From Ignavibacteriota bacterium (GTDB taxonomy: Bacteria; Bacteroidota; Ignavibacteria; Palsa-1295), in the NCBI GenBank assembly GCA_025357895.1, contig JANYLL010000180.1:1-6485 (forward strand): a stretch of 6,485 bases of DNA, written 5' to 3'. The notes beneath the pieces are model-generated. The model was not told the DNA's origin. It did not search any database and saw only the letters and a program-made list of their open reading frames with translations. This document shows, piece by piece, positions 1 through 5,585 of the stretch (positions are counted from its first letter, which is position 1; the number at the start of each line of letters is the position of its first letter). The translations under genes were made by a program, and so were the position numbers.

Positions 1-1
1 T

Positions 2-454
2 TTTGGACCTGAGTTCGATCACATGACGCTAGTTGTACATTTGGAAGAGGATTATATTGTCGATGTTGGATTCACTAACTTTAGCACAACTCCGATGCCA
101 CTTACATCTGAACCAAGAACCGATTCACTTGGCACATCAAAAGTCGGCATTGTGGTAAATGAAGACTACGCTTTTTCGAGATTCGAAAATGATGTATGGA
201 AGGTTGAATATCTTTTTACATTAAAACCTCGAGTTCTTCAGGAATTTGAGGCGATGTGCCTCTTTCATGAAACGTCTCCCGAATCTCCATCTATTACCAA
301 ACCACTGGCTGCGATCTATACAAAAAATGGAAGAACAACCATAAGCGGCAATAGCCTGATTATTTTGGAAAATAATATCCGCACGACTCGGGATATTACC
401 GAAGGAGAGAAATTAAATTTATTGAATAAACAATTTGGAATACTATGCCAATAA
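2..454 (+). CDS. Arylamine N-acetyltransferase, C-terminal part (5' end outside window)
   Basis: This frame is open from the left edge (position 2) to TAA at 452-454, so it is the C-terminal ~150 residues of a longer protein; the first ATG at 23 is internal. The family transfers an acetyl group from acetyl-CoA to arylamines or hydrazines through a Cys-His-Asp triad in the cytoplasm. The sequence FDHM followed 14 residues after the His by DVGF matches the His and Asp part of that triad (His codon 20-22, Asp codon 62-64). The spacing fits the family, where the two are about 15 residues apart. The later HETSPESP and NGRTTISG stretches correspond to the conserved STSPxSxF and GRxTL segments. The catalytic Cys would lie upstream and cannot be checked. 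The usual Gly after DVGF is Thr here. The gene overlaps the next one by 10 bp, suggesting co-transcription. Family call is confident; the physiological substrate is unknown. Confidence 0.87.
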   Translation, partial: FGPEFDHMTLVVHLEEDYIVDVGFTNFSTTPMPLTSEPRTDSLGTSKVGIVVNEDYAFSRFENDVWKVEYLFTLKPRVLQEFEAMCLFHETSPESPSITKPLAAIYTKNGRTTISGNSLIILENNIRTTRDITEGEKLNLLNKQFGILCQ

Positions 455-1851
455 AATTCGGAACAGACGGCTGGCGCGATGTTATCGCACAGGATTATAC
501 ATTTGAGAATGTTGCAAAAGTCTCTTATGCAACTGCTGAATACTTCAAAACTCAGAAGCAGGTAAAGAGCGGAATATTTATCGGCTACGATGCTCGCTTC
601 GGAAGCCGTGACTTTGCAGAACTTGCTGCACGTGTTATTGCTTCCCAAGGGATAAAAGTTTACCTTGCTACGACTATAGTTGCTACGCCTGCAACATCAC
701 TTGCCATCGTTAAGAAAAAGCTTGCCGGCGGAGTAATGATCACAGCCTCACATAATCCTGCAAAATATAACGGATATAAGATCAAAGGCTGGTATGGAGG
801 CGCGGCGTTTCCAGATGCTATCGCAGTGATCGAAAAGAATTGCGATGCGATCACTTCCGGTAAAATAAAAATTTCTAAAGAGCTGGCTAGCTATGATGGT
901 CTTGTAAAGAGCAAGCAAATTATTCCGCTTGATGCAAAGAAGATCTATATTGACGAATTGAGAAAATTAGTAAATCTTCCATTACTACAGAAATCAAAAC
1001 TGCGTATTGCTTACGATCCGATGTATGGGTCTGGTATTGAAACCTTAGAACATCTACTACCGGATGCGGCAATCTTACATAACGTATGGAATCCAGGCTT
1101 TGGCGGAACGCCACCTGAACCGCTTCCGCAAAATACAAAAGAGTTTGCAAATTTCGTCGTCGAAGCCGGTTATGACATCGGCATCGTTACCGATGGTGAT
1201 GCCGATCGCATCGGTGCTATTGATGAATTCGGGAATTTCTTCAGCTCGCAGATGATTCTCTGCCTGCTCTTAAAATATCTTGTTGAAGTACGAAAGAAGA
1301 AAGGCGAGGTTGTCGTAAGTCTTTCCGTAACTTCGATGATTGATAAAATGTGCGCAAAGTATAAACTTCCAGTACAGAGAACTCCTGTTGGCTTTAAGTA
1401 CATCACAGAATTTATGCTAAAAGGCAATGTCCTTATCGGCGGCGAAGAATCCGGCGGCATCGGCATTCCCTCTATCCATATTCCTGAACGTGATGGATTA
1501 TTTAACGGCTTACTCCTCGCAGAAATTTGCGCGCATTATAAGAAATCACTTGCTTCTCTCGTAAAGGATCTGGAAAAGGAATATGGCGCTCATGAATACG
1601 AACGTTACGATTTTCATACGACCGATGATCGCAAGAAACAAGTTCTTGAAAAAGCAAAAAAAGGATTTACTTCCATTGGCGGATTAAAAGTGATCGGTAC
1701 GAATACAACAGATGGATTCAAATATCTTCTTGATGGCGGAGCGTGGTTAATGATTCGAACTTCCGGCACTGAACCTCTTCTGCGCTACTACGCCGAGGCA
1801 CCAACGATGGCAATCGTTAAGAAGCTTTTGGATTTCGCGAAGAAATTATGA
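445..1851 (+). CDS. Alpha-D-phosphohexomutase (phosphoglucomutase/phosphomannomutase family)
   Basis: A complete 468-residue cytoplasmic enzyme that interconverts hexose 1- and 6-phosphates through a phosphoserine, feeding sugar nucleotides for glycans or glycogen. All four family signatures are present in order: the phosphoserine loop TASHNP at residues 100-105 (Ser102), the Mg-binding DGDADR at 250-255, the sugar-recognition loop GEESGG at 333-338, and the phosphate-binding RTSGTEP at 438-444. GEESGG resembles glucose-type phosphoglucomutases more than the GEMSGH of bifunctional PMM/PGM or the GEQSGH of GlmM, so phosphoglucomutase is the first choice. The start is secure because MPIKFGTDGWR is the canonical family N-terminus. 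It lies inside the end of the upstream acetyltransferase gene, with only a weak GGAA (437-440) as ribosome site, so translational coupling is likely. The 3' end overlaps the opposite-strand membrane protein gene by 35 bp. Mannose or glucosamine phosphate as substrate cannot be excluded. Confidence 0.93.
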   Translation: MPIKFGTDGWRDVIAQDYTFENVAKVSYATAEYFKTQKQVKSGIFIGYDARFGSRDFAELAARVIASQGIKVYLATTIVATPATSLAIVKKKLAGGVMITASHNPAKYNGYKIKGWYGGAAFPDAIAVIEKNCDAITSGKIKISKELASYDGLVKSKQIIPLDAKKIYIDELRKLVNLPLLQKSKLRIAYDPMYGSGIETLEHLLPDAAILHNVWNPGFGGTPPEPLPQNTKEFANFVVEAGYDIGIVTDGDADRIGAIDEFGNFFSSQMILCLLLKYLVEVRKKKGEVVVSLSVTSMIDKMCAKYKLPVQRTPVGFKYITEFMLKGNVLIGGEESGGIGIPSIHIPERDGLFNGLLLAEICAHYKKSLASLVKDLEKEYGAHEYERYDFHTTDDRKKQVLEKAKKGFTSIGGLKVIGTNTTDGFKYLLDGGAWLMIRTSGTEPLLRYYAEAPTMAIVKKLLDFAKKL

Positions 1852-3472
1852 TTAGAACCATAACGGAAAGAATAGCCAAACCCAGACAGGTGATTAATTC
1901 TCCGGTTTTCTCAATAGGTTTTTTCTCGAGTTCAAGGCTATATTCAAGCTGACCCGATTGATGTTTTTCATTTTCGAGTAATACAATAACTCGTCCGATT
2001 GAATCCACAAACTGAAGTCCACTTCCAGCGCCTAAAGATCTTAGTTCCCATGTCGGAAAACTCATCTTATGAAAAATTACTACGCTGTCGCCAGAGCCAA
2101 TATTTTCCGCAGTAAATCGAATCCTTCTTGATGTTGCGGATAAAATATGAATGTGCAATGAATCGCTCGTCGTAAGTATTAGACCGTCTTTCTCATGGTT
2201 TTTGAAAGAATTTTTCGCTTTATCTACGGATGGAGTTACATATTCAGGTGGATCAATATGTCCGGGGATATGCTTATATTGCCAATGAAATCCATCCATT
2301 GTAATAAAATAACCGAAAGCAAGGATGATCGTAACTATCGAAGAAAAAATGACAAAGCACTGCGAAAGTTTTTTTTCTTCTTTTTGAAAATATAAAGCTA
2401 TATATACTGACGAGGCAAGTACGATCAGGATATTCCAGCGATAAGGAAATTGAATAAACTTTAATGGAATATTTGCAAAGTATGAAAGATAAGGGATCTG
2501 GAGAAAGATTGCTGTACAAAGCAATATCAAAAACACAGAGGATATTTTTCTACTACCAAAATCTTTCGTTCGCAGATAAAATCTATGTGCAAGCCATATT
2601 CCAATAAAAAGTGATAAATTCAGTCCAATATAAAAATATCGGTTTTTTCCATTGAAGATGTCAATTAAACTATATCCGGAATTCCCGTCACAAGTCTGCA
2701 AATCCCATAAATGAGAAAGTTTGATAAATGGTAGATATGATACCATCGGTAATAAATAAATCATTGCAATCAGAACACCAAGGAAGGCTCCGGAAAGTGG
2801 GAGGACAAGCCTTACATATTTTTTTTTATCGTAAGCGCGGATGATACAATAGACAGGAGTAATAACTATCACAATCATAGCAGTAGGAATATTGACAAGA
2901 AATAATCCTCCCCATGCTATTCCCGATATAATTACCGAATGTAACAAAGCCTTTCTCCGGCTTTCATTTAATGCTATCTCAACCGTAAGAAAGATCAGCG
3001 GCAAAAAAACGAAAGCAATGTGCTCTCCAAGTGCATTGCGAAGATAAAGATCAATAAAACGATATGGGAACACTCCATAGACCAATGCACCCATTAATGC
3101 TGAGCGCTTACTTACTACAATAGATCGTAAGTAGAGATTACAAGTCCAAACCGAAGCGATCGTACCAAGAAGTCCGAGGGTTTGATAAATAAAAACAGGC
3201 GAAGGATTGATAAACGAAACAAGGGAGCCGCACCAATAGGTTAACGGCGGATAGAAGTAAAATGCCGGTGAACCGAATCCCCAGAATGAATCAGGCATCC
3301 AGCGAGGATAAAGATTACCTTCACGGAATAGCCGTGGAAATTGCTCAAGCCAATTCAAGTGAATCCAAGCATCATACCCTGTTATCGGATAAACAAATGG
3401 CATGATGAACTGCAGAACAATTGCAGTTCCGAATACAAACCAGACTGCTTTCTCGAATAAATTATTCCGCAC
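1817..3472 (-). CDS. Polytopic membrane protein, PTPS-related / GT-C-like glycosyltransferase family
   Basis: A 551-residue integral membrane protein with roughly ten hydrophobic segments: one at residues 9-30, several between about 95 and 390, and a last one at 526-545. The loop after the first segment reads GYDAWIHLNW, followed by YPRW (55-58) and FGSPAFYFYPPLTYW (66-80). With LRNALGEHIAF (144-154) and QFPYRWN (341-347), these are typical of the family labelled '6-pyruvoyl-tetrahydropterin synthase-related membrane protein'. Despite that name it is not a pterin enzyme. Asp34 in the first loop sits where GT-C glycosyltransferases place a catalytic Asp, so lipid-linked sugar transfer at the periplasmic face is plausible but unproven. 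Residues ~395-525 look like a soluble beta-rich domain. The start is GTG (3472-3470), inside the end of the thioesterase gene (11 bp overlap). It keeps the first membrane segment intact, and the next Met (residue 24) would cut it. No good ribosome site is seen, suggesting coupled translation. Confidence 0.8.
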   Translation of the reverse strand: MRNNLFEKAVWFVFGTAIVLQFIMPFVYPITGYDAWIHLNWLEQFPRLFREGNLYPRWMPDSFWGFGSPAFYFYPPLTYWCGSLVSFINPSPVFIYQTLGLLGTIASVWTCNLYLRSIVVSKRSALMGALVYGVFPYRFIDLYLRNALGEHIAFVFLPLIFLTVEIALNESRRKALLHSVIISGIAWGGLFLVNIPTAMIVIVITPVYCIIRAYDKKKYVRLVLPLSGAFLGVLIAMIYLLPMVSYLPFIKLSHLWDLQTCDGNSGYSLIDIFNGKNRYFYIGLNLSLFIGIWLAHRFYLRTKDFGSRKISSVFLILLCTAIFLQIPYLSYFANIPLKFIQFPYRWNILIVLASSVYIALYFQKEEKKLSQCFVIFSSIVTIILAFGYFITMDGFHWQYKHIPGHIDPPEYVTPSVDKAKNSFKNHEKDGLILTTSDSLHIHILSATSRRIRFTAENIGSGDSVVIFHKMSFPTWELRSLGAGSGLQFVDSIGRVIVLLENEKHQSGQLEYSLELEKKPIEKTGELITCLGLAILSVMVLIIISSRNPKAS

Positions 3473-3899
3473 CAGTAATCAGTTTACGAAGCGATTCGTC
3501 AATATCCTTTGGCTCGTTTGTTTTTTCATCAACCGATACCATCACCGATTCGCATTCTAAAATTCTCGAACCGTCTTTCACACGGTTTATGATCTGCTGG
3601 ATCATTACACTTGTCTTCCCTATCTTCGGAACGCGGGTATAGATCACAAGCTCTTCATCGAACTGTGCCGGAGAAAAATAATTTACTGCATTACGTGCGA
3701 AAAAGAATTTATGATGCGAGGCAAAAGTCCCGGCATCCATAGGTATCTTTAAAATATCCCTGCAAAATTCGATTCGAGCAACTTCAAGAATTTCCAAATA
3801 CCGCGAGTTATGAACGACTCCCTGCCTATCGCATTCATGTGAACGCACTCGGTAATTCGTCGTGTAAGAATAATCCGCTTCGTTGTATTCCGTTCTCAT
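3462..3899 (-). CDS. Acyl-CoA thioesterase, 4HBT hotdog family (YbgC/FadM type)
   Basis: A single-domain hotdog-fold protein of 145 residues that probably hydrolyses acyl-CoA thioesters in the cytoplasm. The family signature is clear near the N-terminus: RSHECDRQGVVHNSRYLEIL then EVARIEF, equivalent to the D-x-x-G-x-V-x-x-x-x-Y-x-x-x-x-E-x-x-R motif, with Asp24 (this start) as the expected catalytic residue. The rest follows the family pattern: a central F-AR-A-NYFSPAQFDEEL strand region and a C-terminal ILECESVMVSVD strand. I chose ATG at 3899-3897, which follows the aldolase stop directly (TGA, one base, ATG). An upstream TTG at 3923 would add eight residues and overlap the aldolase by 23 bp; it is less likely because TTG is rare and those residues are not part of the fold. 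The chain length of the acyl substrate cannot be read from sequence. It sits between the threonine aldolase and membrane protein genes in one operon. Confidence 0.87.
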   Translation of the reverse strand: MRTEYNEADYSYTTNYRVRSHECDRQGVVHNSRYLEILEVARIEFCRDILKIPMDAGTFASHHKFFFARNAVNYFSPAQFDEELVIYTRVPKIGKTSVMIQQIINRVKDGSRILECESVMVSVDEKTNEPKDIDESLRKLITGAE

Positions 3900-3900
3900 A

Positions 3901-4932
3901 TCAGGATAAATATTCAGCAACAATACCGGCCGCTTTCTCGCATTCTTCTATCGTTACATCAAGATGTGCTACTGCACGCAATGATGTTTTCTTGCCTTGT
4001 GATAGCTTAACTCCTTTTACGGTAAGATCGGAAAGTATCTTTGAAACATCCGGATTCTTCACTTTAAGATCGATCAGAACAATGTTCGACTCAACGCTTT
4101 CCATGTCGATAGTCGCATTTTTAGCATTCTTTGCAATGATCTCAGCAAATTTATGAGCTTTAGTATTATCATCTTTTACTCGTTCACGATTATTACGAAG
4201 TGCAAAGAGCGCACCTGCTGCGATTATACCTGCTTGCCGCATTCCCCCGCCCCAGATCTTTCGCATTCTTCGGGCTTTCGTGATATGTTCGTTTGTACCG
4301 CAGATAGCGCTTCCTACTGGCGCGCCAAGTCCTTTCGAAAAGCAAACGGAAACTGTATCAAAATGCTGTGCATATTCCTTCGGTGATACTCCGGTTGCAG
4401 CACAGGCATTCCAAAGTCTTGCGCCATCAAGATGCATCAATAATCCTTTGCTGCGTGCGAATTCCGATAATTCCTTTACGCGATCGATAGTATAAATAGT
4501 ACCTCCAGCCCGGTTATGCGTATTCTCAATAACAAGAAGTCTGCTTATGGGCATATAATAGGCAGGTTCGCGAATTGCATCATCGACATCATTTATAGTA
4601 AGGATCCCCTTGCTTTTTGCTCTGACCGGATTAAGCTGCACACGAGAAAGAAAACTTGCTGCCGTCGTTTCATAATTAAAAATATGTGCATCAGCTTCTA
4701 AGATCACTTCATCTCCGGGCTGAGTCTGGATATTTACTGCAAGTTGATTTGTCATGCATCCGCTGGGACAGTAGAGTGCAGCTTCCTTACCTAAAAGCGC
4801 TGCAACTTCCTGCTGAAGTTCATGCACCATCGGATCTTCATCAAAGACATCATCGCCGACCGGAGCCTGTGCCATAAAATGCCGCATTGCCTCGCTGGGC
4901 TTCGTTACCGTATCAGAACGCAAGTCAATCAT
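3901..4932 (-). CDS. ltaE: Low-specificity L-threonine aldolase (PLP-dependent)
   Basis: A complete 343-residue fold-type I PLP enzyme that cleaves L-threonine or L-allo-threonine to glycine and acetaldehyde; the reverse reaction makes beta-hydroxy amino acids. It starts with the textbook MIDLRSDTVTKPS. The cofactor-binding parts are present: PSGCMTNQLA (56-65), which binds the phosphate; His83, which should stack on the PLP ring; HLDGARLWN (167-175), with Asp169 for the pyridine nitrogen; and the Schiff-base Lys200 in FSKGLGAPVGS. GGGMRQAG (228-235) is also conserved. Length is normal for the family (about 330-350). The ATG at 4932-4930 is fixed by an in-frame stop two codons upstream. An AAGG eight bases before it (4944-4941) is a usable ribosome site. 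It is the first gene of a three-gene minus-strand operon, divergent from the Lrp-type regulator, so it is a candidate target of that regulator. Confidence 0.95.
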   Translation of the reverse strand: MIDLRSDTVTKPSEAMRHFMAQAPVGDDVFDEDPMVHELQQEVAALLGKEAALYCPSGCMTNQLAVNIQTQPGDEVILEADAHIFNYETTAASFLSRVQLNPVRAKSKGILTINDVDDAIREPAYYMPISRLLVIENTHNRAGGTIYTIDRVKELSEFARSKGLLMHLDGARLWNACAATGVSPKEYAQHFDTVSVCFSKGLGAPVGSAICGTNEHITKARRMRKIWGGGMRQAGIIAAGALFALRNNRERVKDDNTKAHKFAEIIAKNAKNATIDMESVESNIVLIDLKVKNPDVSKILSDLTVKGVKLSQGKKTSLRAVAHLDVTIEECEKAAGIVAEYLS

Positions 4933-4940
4933 AGCTTAAA

Positions 4941-4944
4941 CCTT
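4941..4944 (-). promoter_or_regulatory. Ribosome binding site for the threonine aldolase gene
   Basis: On the minus strand AAGG lies eight bases upstream of the aldolase ATG. It is the clearest Shine-Dalgarno-like sequence in the window; the other starts have weak sites or A/T-rich leaders only. Confidence 0.5.
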
Positions 4945-4963
4945 ATTTATTAAAGTTAATGCA

Positions 4964-4998
4964 TTTGGAAACCTTATAAAAGAAATGTCGTATATTTG
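4964..4998 (+). promoter_or_regulatory. Putative promoter of lrp-glnA (Bacteroidota-type -33/-7)
   Basis: TATATTTG at 4991-4998 fits the Bacteroidota -7 consensus TAnnTTTG exactly. A TTTG at 4964-4967 could be the -33 element, although the 23-base gap is slightly longer than the usual ~20. Transcription would start near 5003-5006, giving a leader of about 35 bases to the ATG at 5040. A second, sigma70-like AT-rich stretch (TATATAA, 5021-5027) is too close to the start codon to be as attractive. The box is only six fixed bases and chance copies occur inside genes, so its position in the sole divergent gap carries much of the weight. Confidence 0.5.
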
Positions 4999-5014
4999 CA
5001 CTACAAAGTTACGA
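4988..5014. promoter_or_regulatory. Interrupted palindrome, candidate operator in the divergent promoter
   Basis: A 27 bp dyad centred on 5001. Outer half-sites TCGTA (4988-4992) and TACGA (5010-5014) and inner half-sites TTTG (4995-4998) and CAAA (5004-5007) pair perfectly. Only the two bases between the outer and inner arms on each side, and part of the five-base centre CACTA, break the symmetry. The inner arms are part of the two opposed TAnnTTTG boxes, so a protein bound here would block both promoters. Lrp/AsnC proteins bind imperfect dyads of about this size and often regulate themselves and a divergent neighbour, so the product of the gene at 5040 is the obvious candidate. The symmetry is seen directly; the binding protein is inferred. 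Confidence 0.5.
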
Positions 5015-5033
5015 AAGTCTTATATAAAACCAA
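5004..5033 (-). promoter_or_regulatory. Putative promoter of the threonine aldolase operon (Bacteroidota-type)
   Basis: On the minus strand TAACTTTG (5011-5004) matches TAnnTTTG, with TTGG (5033-5030) 18 bases upstream as a poor -33 element. Transcription would start near 4999-4996, giving a leader of about 65 bases to the ATG at 4932. This promoter would overlap the opposite promoter's start region, so RNA polymerase could hardly occupy both at once. An alternative minus-strand -10-like TATAAG lies at 4977-4972. Confidence 0.42.
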
Positions 5034-5039
5034 TTTTTT

Positions 5040-5555
5040 ATGGCTTTGCCTAAAAAAAATCATCGAAATACGCCTTCCTTATCTCATTTAGGACTTGATG
5101 AGATCGACCTCGCAATTTTGCTGCAATTGCAATTGCAAGGTCGCACCAAACGTAATGCGCTTGCCGAAGCGATCGGGCTATCCATTCCGGCGATCAGCGA
5201 ACGTCTTCGCAAGCTTGAAGAAGAGCGCGGAATTATCGAAGGCTATCATGCAAAACTCGATCCGAAATTAACAGGCTTAGATGTTGCTGCATTTATTTTT
5301 GTCACTGTCGAATCAAGTACTCTCTACCCTGCTTTTCTGGAATCAGCAAGGAAGCATCCAGAGATCATGGAAGTCCATGCCGTCACCGGAGACGGATCGC
5401 ATTTGCTAAAAGTGCGAACGTGGAATACGTCGACTTTAGAACAACTTCTTTCAGTGATTCAATCATGGAAAGGCGTGAAGCAAACACGGACGAATGTTGT
5501 ACTTTCATCACCGAAAGAGACATCTGCAATTCCTATCGAGGAGTTGAAACAATAA
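5040..5555 (+). CDS. Lrp/AsnC-family transcriptional regulator
   Basis: A 171-residue DNA-binding protein of the feast/famine family, which usually forms dimers and octamers and responds to amino acids. Residues 19-68 form the N-terminal winged helix-turn-helix: LDEIDLAILLQLQLQGR is the family opening, and LAEAIGLSIPAISERLRKLEEERGIIEGY holds the recognition helix and wing. Residues ~84-155 form the RAM effector/oligomerisation domain, including VTGDGSHLLKV (115-125), the glycine-rich loop that usually lines the amino-acid pocket. A basic 15-residue leader precedes the HTH and a short tail follows the RAM domain, making it slightly longer than the usual ~150 residues. The start is secure because an in-frame TAA lies at 5025-5027 and no other start fits before the HTH. 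There is no Shine-Dalgarno; the leader is A/T rich. It is divergent from threonine aldolase and 30 bp upstream of glnA, so autoregulation and control of nitrogen metabolism are likely but inferred. Confidence 0.93.
   Translation: MALPKKNHRNTPSLSHLGLDEIDLAILLQLQLQGRTKRNALAEAIGLSIPAISERLRKLEEERGIIEGYHAKLDPKLTGLDVAAFIFVTVESSTLYPAFLESARKHPEIMEVHAVTGDGSHLLKVRTWNTSTLEQLLSVIQSWKGVKQTRTNVVLSSPKETSAIPIEELKQ
5122..5137. repeat. 16 bp perfect palindrome inside the regulator gene
   Basis: TGCAATTGCAATTGCA equals its own reverse complement and contains overlapping copies of TGCAATTGCA. It encodes part of the LQLQLQ run just before the HTH core, so it may simply reflect a CTG/TTG-CAA codon repeat. A role as an internal operator is possible but has no independent support. 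Confidence 0.6.
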
Positions 5556-5585
5556 TTTTTTTCACTTAATTATTTCTTACTAACT

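Noticed and set aside
498..505. TACATTTG, a TAnnTTTG promoter match (another at 36-43)
   Set aside because: Both lie inside coding sequence, and a motif with six fixed bases is expected a few times by chance in this much AT-leaning DNA.
316..648. 110-residue minus-strand open frame across the acetyltransferase-mutase junction
   Set aside because: It lies antisense to two well-supported genes and its Cys/Ile/Leu-rich product resembles no family.
1817..3472. Membrane protein as a tetrahydropterin biosynthesis enzyme
   Set aside because: The 'PTPS-related' family label is historical; the protein is polytopic and has none of the soluble pterin synthase metal-site pattern.
3900..3923. Longer thioesterase start at TTG 3923
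   Set aside because: It needs a rare start codon and a 23 bp overlap; the ATG at 3899, one base after the aldolase stop, is the natural coupled start and keeps the whole hotdog domain.
3839..4156. 105-residue plus-strand open frame opposite the thioesterase and aldolase genes
   Set aside because: It is the antisense shadow of two conserved enzymes, with no ribosome site and low-complexity Ser/Thr/Phe content.
5556..5562. Run of seven T after the regulator stop codon, as a possible terminator
   Set aside because: No GC-rich hairpin precedes it, and the 30 bp gap to glnA suggests co-transcription instead.
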